The translations under genes were made by a program, and so were the position numbers. DNA of 64,000 nt from the NCBI RefSeq assembly GCF_013328815.1, contig NZ_JABUHN010000007.1:186001-250000 (forward strand), written 5' to 3'. This document shows, piece by piece, positions 41,272 to 49,710 of the stretch. A model generated the notes under the pieces. That model was not told where the DNA came from and did not search any database. It worked only from the letters and a program-made list of their open reading frames with translations. The DNA comes from Tabrizicola fusiformis (lineage in GTDB: Bacteria > Pseudomonadota > Alphaproteobacteria > Rhodobacterales > Rhodobacteraceae). Numbering within the stretch: position 1 is the first letter of the stretch; each line of letters starts with the position of its first letter.

Positions 41272-42701
41272 CTTGCAAAGCGGGCCGAAGGTTGGGGTGC
41301 GGCGGCAAACCCTGCATCCGCCTCAAAGGGCAAGGTGCCCCGGGGCCGGTGCAGGTTGGGCAGGCGGGCGATGTCCTGATTGACCACGCCGTCGGTCAGC
41401 GCCATCAGGTTGGGATTGGCCAGCGGCGCCAGTTCGGGCGAAAGATAGCCCGATTTCACCACCAACAACCGCACCCCGGCAGGGTCCAGCCCCAGCCGCG
41501 TGAAATCGGCAATGTCATGGTAGGGCCGCCGCCGCGCCGCCAGAACCAGCGTGATTCCCCCCAACCGGATCACCGCCTGACGCTCTGCCGCCGTGCCCGG
41601 ATCGTCCAGCCGCAAGACCTCGGCTTCGCCCGTCACCGAAACGCCCGCCGGATCAAGGCTCGCCCCGATGCGCAGCGACAGGCGGGCACCCTCCCCCGCC
41701 ACGAAACAGGCTTCGACTGCGGGCCGGTCGGTGATGCCCGCCACCAGCGCCCCCTGCCAGTCCCGCGCGATCAGGGCCGCCAGCACATCGGCCCGGTCGC
41801 CCACGCCGCCGCCGGTAGGGTTGTCGCCGCTGTCGGCAAGGATCACCGGCGCGGTGGTCGCGGCCTCGGCCAGCCGCAGCATGTCTTCCAGCGGGCCGGT
41901 GACCGGGCCAAAGCGGAAATCATCGCGCGCCGACCAGAAGCTTTCCGCAATCCGCAGCGCCGCCGCCGAAGCCGCCGCAAGGTCGGTTCCCGTCACCACG
42001 GCGCAGGCGGTGGCGCGCGGCTCATCGGCCCAGACGTAGCCGATCATCAGATCGGTGCGCCACACGCCCGGCCCCTCCAGCCCCGGCAGCGCGGCGTAAA
42101 GGCTGCGGCCCGGTTCATCCTCGGTCGAAGACCGCTCTCCGGGCAGCAACAGCGGCACGGGCACCCGCACCACGCCGGGCCGCGCGCCATTTTCCAGCGC
42201 GCGCAGCAGCATTGCATAGGCCGCCCGCATCGTTTCGGGCGTGTCGATATGCGGGGCGGTGCGATAGGCCGCGAAAATGTCGATCTGATCCACGATCCGC
42301 GCCGACACATTGCCATGCAGATCATAGGATGTGGCAATCAGCATGTCCGGCCCAACCGCCGCGCGCACGGCGGAAATCCAGTCGCCCTCGGCGTCAAACA
42401 TGCCCTCGACCTTCATCGCGCCATGCATCGCAAGGTAAACCGCATCAAAGGGCCGGGCCGCCTCCAGCCGTTCCAGAAACTCGGCCTTGAACGCCTCATA
42501 AGCGGCGCGCGAAACAGGGCCGCCCGGGACCGCGCGGGAGTGCAGAAGGGGCGCCACCTCGGCCGGGAAATCGCGCAGGAAGGCGAAATAGTCGTGATCG
42601 GTCAGCCCCGTTCCCCGCAACACGCGGAAATCTTCGGCCTGCATCAGGACGGGGGAATAGGTCGAGCATTCGGTGTGGATACCGCCAACGGCGATGCGCA
42701 T
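41268..42701 (-). CDS. M81 family metallohydrolase (MlrC-like), copy 2
   Basis: A 477-residue M81 protein. Active-site elements: GGIHTECSTYSP at the N-terminus, AMHGAMKVEGMFD (His), SYDLHGNVS (Asp-x-His), TAPHIDTPET (His) and ADSGDNPTGGGVGDRAD in the second half. It is encoded between GH20 and the MFS gene, so amide or peptide hydrolysis on an amino-sugar conjugate is plausible. It is clearly a divergent paralogue of the copies at 27597 and 47113, not a recent duplicate. Confidence 0.9.
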   Translation of the reverse strand: MRIAVGGIHTECSTYSPVLMQAEDFRVLRGTGLTDHDYFAFLRDFPAEVAPLLHSRAVPGGPVSRAAYEAFKAEFLERLEAARPFDAVYLAMHGAMKVEGMFDAEGDWISAVRAAVGPDMLIATSYDLHGNVSARIVDQIDIFAAYRTAPHIDTPETMRAAYAMLLRALENGARPGVVRVPVPLLLPGERSSTEDEPGRSLYAALPGLEGPGVWRTDLMIGYVWADEPRATACAVVTGTDLAAASAAALRIAESFWSARDDFRFGPVTGPLEDMLRLAEAATTAPVILADSGDNPTGGGVGDRADVLAALIARDWQGALVAGITDRPAVEACFVAGEGARLSLRIGASLDPAGVSVTGEAEVLRLDDPGTAAERQAVIRLGGITLVLAARRRPYHDIADFTRLGLDPAGVRLLVVKSGYLSPELAPLANPNLMALTDGVVNQDIARLPNLHRPRGTLPFEADAGFAAAPQPSARFAR

Positions 42702-42755
42702 GGGTCATGTCCTTGCAGGAAAGGGGGCGGGCGGGAACACCCCGCCCGGGAAGTG

Positions 42756-44657
42756 TCACAAGACCGGATGCAGCCGGACCTGCGCCGCAAAGCGCAGCCA
42801 GTCCTTGTTGGCCCGCTCGGTCCAGCCGGCCTCGGCCACCGCCGACAGGCGTGGGAAGACCAGATCGTTGAACCAGCCGGTGGTGGTGAAATGCTCGCAC
42901 CAGATGCAGGCTTGTATGCCGCGCATGTGGCGGCGCAGCCGTTGCGGAAAATCGCCCTCGGCCTCATAGGCATAGGTCTTTTCGGGCGGCACTGGTCCGG
43001 CCCAACCCGCACCATTCTCAAGCCAGTCCGGCCCCTGCACCATGTCAAGGTAATAGGCTTGCCCCGGCGTCATCACCACGTCATAGCCCTGACCCGCCAG
43101 TTCGATGCCGACCTGCGGATTTTCCCATGCCATCAAAAGCGTGTCCTCGGGCGGCACACCGCCGCCATGGGCAACCTCGTTCCAGCCGACCAGCACTTTG
43201 CCCCGCGCCGTCAGCATGTCCTTGATCCGTTTCAGGAACCAGCTTTGCAGCTCGAACGTGCCCGCCAACCCCTCACGCTGCATCAGGACGCGGGCGCGCG
43301 GGCTTTGCAGCCAGGCGTTCTTGGCCACCTCATCGCCGCCGATGTGGAAATGGCGCGAGGGGAAGATCGCGCACAGCTCGTCAATGATCGCTTCCAGCAC
43401 GGTGAAGGTTTCGGGAATGCCGGGGTTCCACGAATTGTTCGGATAGCCCTGCACGGGGTAATAGCTGTTCGGCACCTCGTCGGGGTCCACCAGAAACGGC
43501 AGGGCGGCCACCACGCAGGCGGCATGGCCCGGCGTTTCGATTTCCGGCATCACCTCGATGCCCAAGGCGGCGGCATGGGCCACCACGGCGCGCATCTGAT
43601 CCTGCGTATAAAACCCGCCCACACGCTCCGGCCCGTCGCCCAGTTGCGGCAGCATCGCGTCCGTTTCGGCGCTGCGATGGGCACCCGTGTCGGTCAGTTC
43701 GGGATAGGCTTTGATCTCGGCCCGCCAACCCTCATCATCGGTCAAGTGCCAGTGGAACAGGTTCAGCTTGTGCCAGGCCAGGATATCGACCACCCGCTTG
43801 ACCTCGGCAAAGCTCCAGAAATGCCGTGACACGTCCAGATGGCAACCGCGCCAGCCATAGCGCGGCGCATCCTCGATCCGGCCGCTTGCCGGGAACAGAA
43901 ACTTCTGGTCGGCAAAGGCGCCGTGCAGCATCTGCGCCAGCGACAAAAGGCCAAAGCGGCGCCCCGCCTCGGTGCTGGCGGTCAGGGTAATGCTGTCTCC
44001 GAAGTCCAGCCGATAACCCTCGGGCGGCAGCGCGGCATCCACCGCAAAGGCCAGCGCCCGCGCGCCCGGCGCCGGGGAAATCTGGAACAGCCGCCGCGCG
44101 GCGGGGAAGAGGCGCGCGTGCAGCGCATCAACCGACAGCATCAACCGCAGATCGTCGCGCCCGGTGCCGGGGGCGGCGTGCAGGATCACCGGCGCCGGGC
44201 CCGGGGTTGCTTCAATCGCATTCGGCCATGGCAGCAGGGCGAAGGGCAGCGTCAGCCGCCCCTCGGGCAGGCGCGGCGGCGGCAGGACCGGGGCACCGGA
44301 AGACTGGATCAGATCGCCCACCTGCACCGGCAGACGGGTGCCCGCCACGGTCACCCAAGCCGTCTTGGCGGCATCGTTGCGATGGAAGGGGGACCGGAAC
44401 AGCCCCTCGGCGTGAAAGGTCCAGCTTGCCCCGGAGGCAAGGCTGACACCCTCCAGCGGCGCGAATTCGTGGTAATTCGCGGTGCGCCGCAGAAAACGGG
44501 CGCCGGTCACCTCATGCTCGGGCATGATGCGGGTGATCGTGGTCACCGACAGGGTGAAATCGCGCAAAACCTGATCCGACAGGTTGGTCAGGGTCAGCGT
44601 CCAGGTGCCCGCCGGAGCAGGCTCGGGCGCCCAGGCGTTTTCCAAAAACAGGGTCAT
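42756..44657 (-). CDS. Beta-N-acetylhexosaminidase, GH20, cytoplasmic
   Basis: A 633-residue GH20 enzyme. The catalytic barrel runs from about residue 270 (GWRGCHLDVSRHFWSFAEVKRVVDILAWHKLNLFHWHLTDDEGWR), with the acid/base Asp-Glu pair in RHFHIGGDEVAKNAW (about residue 441), and later WNE and WCEHF motifs. The N-terminus (MTLFLENAWAPEPAPAGTWTLTL) has no signal peptide, so it should act inside the cell on imported GlcNAc-containing di- or oligosaccharides. It sits 7 nt from the SDR gene in an RpiR-led operon. Confidence 0.93.
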   Translation of the reverse strand: MTLFLENAWAPEPAPAGTWTLTLTNLSDQVLRDFTLSVTTITRIMPEHEVTGARFLRRTANYHEFAPLEGVSLASGASWTFHAEGLFRSPFHRNDAAKTAWVTVAGTRLPVQVGDLIQSSGAPVLPPPRLPEGRLTLPFALLPWPNAIEATPGPAPVILHAAPGTGRDDLRLMLSVDALHARLFPAARRLFQISPAPGARALAFAVDAALPPEGYRLDFGDSITLTASTEAGRRFGLLSLAQMLHGAFADQKFLFPASGRIEDAPRYGWRGCHLDVSRHFWSFAEVKRVVDILAWHKLNLFHWHLTDDEGWRAEIKAYPELTDTGAHRSAETDAMLPQLGDGPERVGGFYTQDQMRAVVAHAAALGIEVMPEIETPGHAACVVAALPFLVDPDEVPNSYYPVQGYPNNSWNPGIPETFTVLEAIIDELCAIFPSRHFHIGGDEVAKNAWLQSPRARVLMQREGLAGTFELQSWFLKRIKDMLTARGKVLVGWNEVAHGGGVPPEDTLLMAWENPQVGIELAGQGYDVVMTPGQAYYLDMVQGPDWLENGAGWAGPVPPEKTYAYEAEGDFPQRLRRHMRGIQACIWCEHFTTTGWFNDLVFPRLSAVAEAGWTERANKDWLRFAAQVRLHPVL

Positions 44658-44664
44658 GTCGGCC

Positions 44665-45435
44665 TCAGAAATCAGCGGATTGCGAAAAGGTGCGGGCCAG
44701 CGCGGGAATGCCCGCCGTCAGCCCGCAATCGACCGGCAGGCAGATGCCGGTGATCGCCGCCGCAAGAGGCGAGGCAAGGAACCCCACCGCCTCGGCCACA
44801 TCCTCGGCCCGGGCGATGCGGCCAAGGGGGTAATGCGCGGCGGCCTCCTTGAAGATATCGGGATTGGCCGCAGCCCGCGCCTCCCACGCCTGCGTGCGGA
44901 CGGTGCCGGGCGCGACCGCATTGGCGCGGATGCCGAATTTGCCATATTCCACCGCAATCAGCCGGGTCATGTGGATCATCCCCGCCTTGGCCGCCGAATA
45001 GGCCGGATGCCCGTAAACCCCCATGCCATTGACCGAAGCGATGTTCACGACCGAGCCTTGGGTTGCCTTCAACTGATCGGCCAGCGCCGAAAACAGCAGG
45101 AACACCGCATCAAGGTTCAGCGCCCGGTCCGCCTGCCAATCTGCCACGCTGGTCGATTGCAAGCTGGCGGCCTGCACCCCCCCGGCGTTGTTCACCAGCG
45201 TCTGCAACGCCCCCAGCCCCGCCACCTTCTGCGCAAAGGCTGTGCAGGCCGCAGGATCGGTCACGTCCAGTTGCAGGGCCACATAGCCCGCGCCCAAGTC
45301 TGCCGCAGCCCGTTCTGCCGCCACAAGATCGCGGTCGGCCAGCACCACCACCGCATGGTCGGCGCGCAGGCGGCGCGCGATGGCCCGCCCGATATCACCC
45401 GCCGCACCGGTCACAATGGCCAGGGATTGCCCCAT
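44665..45435 (-). CDS. SDR family NAD(P)-dependent oxidoreductase
   Basis: A 256-residue classical short-chain dehydrogenase: cofactor motif TGAAGDIGRAIA (about residues 9-20), NNAGG, catalytic Ser in NIASVNGMG, and YSAAK (Tyr/Lys). The C-terminal ARAEDVAEAVGFLASPLAAAITGICLPVDCG is standard. It is the second gene of the RpiR-GH20 operon. The substrate is likely a sugar or sugar-derived alcohol; this cannot be narrowed. Confidence 0.92.
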   Translation of the reverse strand: MGQSLAIVTGAAGDIGRAIARRLRADHAVVVLADRDLVAAERAAADLGAGYVALQLDVTDPAACTAFAQKVAGLGALQTLVNNAGGVQAASLQSTSVADWQADRALNLDAVFLLFSALADQLKATQGSVVNIASVNGMGVYGHPAYSAAKAGMIHMTRLIAVEYGKFGIRANAVAPGTVRTQAWEARAAANPDIFKEAAAHYPLGRIARAEDVAEAVGFLASPLAAAITGICLPVDCGLTAGIPALARTFSQSADF

Positions 45436-45501
45436 GGGTCACTTCCTTTGCGGCAAGAAGAAACCGAGGGCCGGGGCGGCCGCCTGCGCCCCGCTCGGGG
45501 G

Positions 45502-46413
45502 TCAGTCGCCCAGAAGCTGGCGGTCGTCGCCGTCCCGGTGCTTGATCAGTTGTTCCTTGATCCCGCGCAGGATCCGGGCCGAACGCGGGCGGTCGGCATA
45601 GGCGACCAGATTGGCGATGATGTCCACCACCGCCAGAAAGGCAAAGCGCGTCGAGGAGGCGCGGAAGATGTTCTGGCCCTCGGGCAGGTTAACCGGAATG
45701 ACCACATCCGCCGCCTCGGCGACCGGCGAGGCGCTTTGCGTCAGGGCGATGGTCGGAATCCCCCGGTCGCGCAGCAGGCCAAAGCAGCGCACCAGCTCTT
45801 GGTTCCGCCCGGTGAACGAGGAGCCGAACACCACGGTCCCCGGCTCTGCCGCGGCGGCGAGCATCAGGCTCATCCCGTGGTCGTTCGAGGCGGAAATCCG
45901 GGCGCCAAGGCGGAACAGCCGGTTCTGCAACTCGTTCACGATCATCGAGGAATTGCCGCCCGAGCCGAAGGCATAGATCATGTCGGCCTTGGCCAGCAGC
46001 CGCACCGCGCGCTCCACAGCGGCGAGGTCAAGGCCGCGGTGGGTCTCGAACAGGGCGTTCTGCGCCTTGGTCACGATATCTTCGGCCACCTCGGCAGCGG
46101 TCGAGGTCACCGACTCGGGTTTCAGGTAGCGCAGCCCGACATAGGCGCTGCGGGCAAGCTGCACCTTGAAATCGGAAAACGACGCGCAGCCCAGACGGCG
46201 GCAGAACCGCGTCACGGTGGGCGGCGACACGCCCGCCCGCTCGGCAATTTCGGTGATCGAGGCATTGGTGGCAAAGTTCACATCGGCCAGCACCGAGGCC
46301 GCAAGTTTCTTCTCCAGCGCCGAGAGTTTGCCTTCCTCATCACTCAGAGCGACGATCAGGTCGGGGGCACTCAGCGGCCCTGCGGAAAGGGCGGTATCCT
46401 GCAATTCGTTCAT
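45502..46413 (-). CDS. MurR/RpiR family transcriptional regulator of the amino-sugar region
   Basis: A 303-residue regulator with HTH_6 (KLAASVLADVNFATNASITEIAERAGVSPPTVTRFCRRLGCASFSDFKVQLAR, about residues 35-90) and an SIS domain (YAFGSGGNSSMIVNELQNRLFRLGARISASNDHGMSLMLAA, then GRNQELVRCFGLLRDRGIPTIALTQ). SIS suggests a phosphosugar effector such as GlcNAc-6-P or MurNAc-6-P. ATG 46413 is chosen; a TTG six codons earlier is possible. It heads the - strand operon and diverges from 46604. GTGAAA-type motifs near 46502, 38081, 38153 and 51749 are candidate targets. Confidence 0.9.
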   Translation of the reverse strand: MNELQDTALSAGPLSAPDLIVALSDEEGKLSALEKKLAASVLADVNFATNASITEIAERAGVSPPTVTRFCRRLGCASFSDFKVQLARSAYVGLRYLKPESVTSTAAEVAEDIVTKAQNALFETHRGLDLAAVERAVRLLAKADMIYAFGSGGNSSMIVNELQNRLFRLGARISASNDHGMSLMLAAAAEPGTVVFGSSFTGRNQELVRCFGLLRDRGIPTIALTQSASPVAEAADVVIPVNLPEGQNIFRASSTRFAFLAVVDIIANLVAYADRPRSARILRGIKEQLIKHRDGDDRQLLGD

Positions 46414-46501
46414 GGTGTTCCCGTGCGGCAAAGGGCATTCAGGCGGTGTTCCTCCGCCACGAAGCCTGTGATGATCGCCCGGTCAAGCATTTGCAGGAAT
46501 C

Positions 46502-46518
46502 CAGAAATTCATTTTCGT
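46502..46518 (-). promoter_or_regulatory. Candidate RpiR operator in the divergent region
   Basis: Read on the - strand, ACGAAAATGAATTTCTG matches 12 of 17 positions of the nagB-proximal site. It lies just upstream of the + strand -35 at 46525, where it could control both the regulator's own operon and the + strand operon. Confidence 0.4.
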
Positions 46519-46524
46519 TCCGCC

Positions 46525-46554
46525 TTGACATTTAGCCATATCAGCCCCGAATAT
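46525..46554 (+). promoter_or_regulatory. Candidate promoter of the 46604-51734 operon
   Basis: Consensus TTGACA (46525-46530), 18-nt spacer, GAATAT (46549-46554), about 50 nt upstream of the first gene. This is one of the better promoter matches in the window. Confidence 0.55.
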
Positions 46555-46576
46555 TCCAGAAGATATGCAGGCTGAC

Positions 46577-46590
46577 TGAAATTTTTTTCA
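46577..46590. promoter_or_regulatory. TGAAA-N4-TTTCA palindrome in the leader
   Basis: TGAAATTTTTTTCA, perfect 5-bp arms around TTTT, lies between the predicted transcription start and the ATG at 46604. It could be a roadblock operator for the RpiR protein. Confidence 0.45.
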
Positions 46591-46603
46591 TGGGACACCC
46601 GGA

Positions 46604-47110
46604 ATGACGGCAGAGCGTGATCCGTTCAAGAATCCCTTTCCCGAGGGCGACAGCGACCGTCGCGCCATCTGGGAGATGCTGGTGCCGCGCGACATCGATG
46701 CCTTTGTCAGTGCCGACTGGGCCTCGGTCGCGGGCGATTTCATTGCCGCGAATTTCACCGGCATCAGCGGCAACTTTCAGGGTGAACCGGATGGCTATAC
46801 CCTCGCCTTCCCGACGCTGGACGCCTATCGCACCGAATGGCTGCGGCAGGCGGCTGAGTTTGGCGCAGCCCGCGCCGCTGGCGCCTTTGCCGGTGACCCG
46901 CGCGCCGGCATCTATGCCGCGACCCGGCTTGAGGTGATCGAGATCACCGGCGAGGCCGCCATGGTGCGCAAGAAGTTCGATGGCAGGCTTGCCAAAGCCG
47001 ACGGCAGCTTTGACCGGATGAACTGGCAGACGCTGTATATCTGCCGCAAGGAGGGCGGACGCTGGAAGATCGCCGGTTTCGTCGGCTACCTGCCGCATAT
47101 CAAGGAGTGA
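46604..47110 (+). CDS. NTF2-like/SnoaL-like protein of unknown function
   Basis: A 168-residue soluble protein with no signal peptide. The pattern IWEMLVPRDIDAFVSADWASVAGDFI near the N-terminus and a C-terminal beta-rich end (AMVRKKFDG..NWQTLYICRKEGGRWKIAGFVGYLPH) look like the cone-shaped NTF2-like fold, which houses isomerases, dehydratases and binding proteins. I cannot assign a reaction. It is the first gene of the M81-PLP enzyme-nagA-nagK operon and its stop lies 3 nt ahead of the M81 ATG. Confidence 0.75.
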   Translation: MTAERDPFKNPFPEGDSDRRAIWEMLVPRDIDAFVSADWASVAGDFIAANFTGISGNFQGEPDGYTLAFPTLDAYRTEWLRQAAEFGAARAAGAFAGDPRAGIYAATRLEVIEITGEAAMVRKKFDGRLAKADGSFDRMNWQTLYICRKEGGRWKIAGFVGYLPHIKE

Positions 47111-47112
47111 TC

Positions 47113-48618
47113 ATGGCCCCCCTTGCCCCGAAGCGGATCTTCGTTGCGGCGCTGGCGACCGAGACCAACACCTTCTCGCCGATCGTGATCGACCGGAAGG
47201 GGTTCGAGGATTCGCTTTACGCCGCGCCGGGGCAGCATCCGGTGACGCCAACGCTCTGCACCGCGCCGATCCCGGTGGGGCGGCGGGTCTGCGCCGAAAA
47301 GGGTTGGACCCTGATCGAGGGCACGGCCGCATGGGCCGATCCGGCGGGCCTTGTTTCACGCGGGGCCTATGAGGGGCTGCGTGACGAGATTCTGCACCAG
47401 CTTCGTGCAGCGCTGCCGGTGGATGCGGTGGTGCTGGGGCTGCATGGTGCGATGGTGGCGCAGGGGTATCTTGACCCCGAGGGCGACCTTCTGACCCGCG
47501 TGCGCGAAATTGTGGGGCCGGATATTCTGGTTTGCGCCGAGTTGGACCCGCACAGCCATCTGACCGCGAAACGGGTGGCGGCGGCGGATTTCTTTGTCGT
47601 CTTCAAGGAATTTCCCCATACCGATTTCGTGGAGCGGGCCGAAGACCTCTGGCGCATCGCGGTCGATACGCTGGAAGGCCGGGTGCGCCCGGTGATGTCG
47701 GTGTTCGACTGCCGGATGATCGACGTTTTCCCCACCTCGCGCGAACCGATGCGCGGCTTCGTGGACCGGATGATCGCGCTGGAGGCGACCGTGCCGGGGC
47801 TTTTGTCACTGTCGGCCATCCATGGCTTCATGGCAGGCGATGTGCCCGAGATGGGCACCCGGATGATTGCCGTCACCGATGGCGATGCCGCCCTTGGCGC
47901 CGAATGGGCCGAACGGCTGGGGCGCGAGCTTTACGCCAACCGGGGCCGCCACATGATGCCGCAGATCGACGAACAGGTCGCAGTGGCGCAGGCCATGGCC
48001 GCCCCCGCGGGCCCGGTGGTGATCGCCGATATGTGGGACAATCCGGGCGGCGGCACGGCGGGCGATGCAACGGTGGTGCTGAAGGAACTCATGGCGCGGG
48101 GGGCGCGCGGCGTGGCCGTCGGCACAATCTGGGATCCGGTGGCGGTGCAGCTTTGCTTTGCTGCGGGCGAAGGGGCCGAGATGCCGCTGCGCTTTGGCGC
48201 CAAATCCGCCCCCGAAACCGGAGAGCCGGTGGATGCGCTGGTGCGCGTGCTGCGGCTTGAGGCGCTGGCCGAGATGCGCTTTGGCGAGAGCGTGGTGCCC
48301 TTTGGTCCGGCGGCACGGATCGCTTTGCTGGACGGGACCGGGGCAGAGACCGGGATCGAGGTGATCCTGAACACGGTGCGGGCGCAAAGCTATGACCCGT
48401 CGCTCTTCACCGCGCTGGGGATCGACCCGTTGCGGCAGAAGATCCTCGTGATCAAATCGACCAATCATTTCTATGCTGCCTTCCAGCCCATCGCGGCGGA
48501 AATCCTTTACTGCGCAGCGGGCAGGCCCTATCCCAATGATCCGGCCACCACCCCCTACCGGCTGGTCCGGCGCGATATCTGGCCGCGCATGGCCGATCCT
48601 TTCGGCGAAGGTGCATGA
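47113..48618 (+). CDS. M81 family metallohydrolase (MlrC-like), copy 3
   Basis: A 501-residue M81 protein: ALATETNTFSP at the N-terminus, GLHGAMVAQGYLD (His), ELDPHSHLT (Asp-x-His), EFPHTDFVE (His), ADMWDNPGGGTAGDAT and the C-terminal VIKSTNHFYAAFQPIAAEILYC. ATG 47113 is preferred over GTG 47107 because AAGGAG sits 5 nt before it. Its neighbour is a D-threonine-aldolase-like enzyme. Together they may release and then process a D-amino or hydroxy-amino acid. Confidence 0.9.
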   Translation: MAPLAPKRIFVAALATETNTFSPIVIDRKGFEDSLYAAPGQHPVTPTLCTAPIPVGRRVCAEKGWTLIEGTAAWADPAGLVSRGAYEGLRDEILHQLRAALPVDAVVLGLHGAMVAQGYLDPEGDLLTRVREIVGPDILVCAELDPHSHLTAKRVAAADFFVVFKEFPHTDFVERAEDLWRIAVDTLEGRVRPVMSVFDCRMIDVFPTSREPMRGFVDRMIALEATVPGLLSLSAIHGFMAGDVPEMGTRMIAVTDGDAALGAEWAERLGRELYANRGRHMMPQIDEQVAVAQAMAAPAGPVVIADMWDNPGGGTAGDATVVLKELMARGARGVAVGTIWDPVAVQLCFAAGEGAEMPLRFGAKSAPETGEPVDALVRVLRLEALAEMRFGESVVPFGPAARIALLDGTGAETGIEVILNTVRAQSYDPSLFTALGIDPLRQKILVIKSTNHFYAAFQPIAAEILYCAAGRPYPNDPATTPYRLVRRDIWPRMADPFGEGA

Positions 48619-48619
48619 C

Positions 48620-49708
48620 ATGGCATTCCCCTGGCCCGAGACGGGCAGCCCGCTTGACGATGTGATCACCCCGATGCCGGTGATCGACGAAGACCGGCTG
48701 GCGGCAAACATCACCCGGGCCCAAGCCTATATGAACCAGCACGGCCTTGCTTTCCGCCCGCACATCAAGACCCACAAGATCCCCGCCGTCGCCCGCCAGC
48801 AGATTGCAGCCGGCGCAACCGGCATCAATTGCCAGAAGCTGACCGAGGCCGAGGCTTTTGCCGATGCCGGGTTTCAGGACATCCTGATCACCTACAACCT
48901 TCTGGGAGCGGCGCGCATTCAGCGCCTTCAGGCGTTGAATGTGCGCCTTGCCCGGTTGCAGGCCGTGGCCGACAGCGCGGTCACGGTGGACGGGCTGGCG
49001 GCAGCCTTTACCGCTGATCGGCCGCTTACGCTGCTGGTGGAATGCGACACCGGCGGCGGGCGCTGCGGCGTGCAGACACCCGAGGCGGCGGCAGAGCTTG
49101 CCGCCCGCATTGCCGCAGCCCCGGGCCTGCGCTTTGGCGGTTTGCTGACCTATCCGGCGGCGGGCGGCGCGGCACGGGTGGAAACTTTCCTGCGGGATGC
49201 GATGGCGCTTCTCGCCGCGCGGGGGCTGGATTGCCCGGTGCGATCAAACGGCGGCAGCCCGGATTTGTGGAAGGCGCATCTGGTGCCCAGCGCGACCGAA
49301 CATCGGGCCGGAACCTATGTCTACAACGACCGTTCCATGGTCCGCGCCGGGGAATGCGGGCACGGCGATCTGGCGATGCATGTGCTGGCCACGGTGGTTT
49401 CACGCCCCACACCGACGCGCGCCGTGCTGGATGCCGGGTCCAAGGCGCTGACCTCGGACCTCCTGGGCTTTGCCGACCATGGCGAGATCGAGGAACTGCC
49501 GGGCGCACGCATTGTTTCCCTGTCCGAGGAACATGCCGTGGTGGACCTGACCGACTGCACCGGCCCCCTGCCCGGGGTGGGCGCGCGGGTCCGGGTGATA
49601 CCGAACCATACCTGCGTTGTCTCGAACCTGTTCGACCGGATGGTGTTTCACCGGAGCGGCGTGGTGACGCGGGTGGAAGAGGTCGCGGCGCGGGGCACGG
49701 TCTGGTAA
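48620..49708 (+). CDS. D-threonine aldolase/D-serine dehydratase-like PLP enzyme (alanine racemase fold)
   Basis: A 362-residue fold-III PLP enzyme. The PLP lysine lies in AFRPHIKTHK (about residue 43), and the C-terminal metal site of the D-threonine aldolase/D-serine dehydratase group in VIPNHTCVVSNLFD (His-x-Cys). Known members cleave D-threonine to glycine and acetaldehyde, or deaminate D-serine, and need a divalent metal. It starts 1 nt after the M81 stop and is followed 2 nt later by nagA. This ties D-hydroxyamino-acid breakdown to GlcNAc catabolism. Substrate not determined. Confidence 0.88.
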   Translation: MAFPWPETGSPLDDVITPMPVIDEDRLAANITRAQAYMNQHGLAFRPHIKTHKIPAVARQQIAAGATGINCQKLTEAEAFADAGFQDILITYNLLGAARIQRLQALNVRLARLQAVADSAVTVDGLAAAFTADRPLTLLVECDTGGGRCGVQTPEAAAELAARIAAAPGLRFGGLLTYPAAGGAARVETFLRDAMALLAARGLDCPVRSNGGSPDLWKAHLVPSATEHRAGTYVYNDRSMVRAGECGHGDLAMHVLATVVSRPTPTRAVLDAGSKALTSDLLGFADHGEIEELPGARIVSLSEEHAVVDLTDCTGPLPGVGARVRVIPNHTCVVSNLFDRMVFHRSGVVTRVEEVAARGTVW

Positions 49709-49710
49709 CC

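Noticed and set aside
41292-43829. Very long + strand open frame (845 codons) opposite the second M81 and GH20 genes
   Set aside because: It is the antisense of two well-recognised genes; its translation is low-complexity, rich in Arg, His and Gln and matches no family. Such frames are common in DNA of this GC content.
27597-48618. Microcystin degradation (mlr) cluster
   Set aside because: Only MlrC-like M81 proteins are present; there is no MlrA- or MlrB-like protein or matching transporter, and the M81 family is much broader than MlrC.
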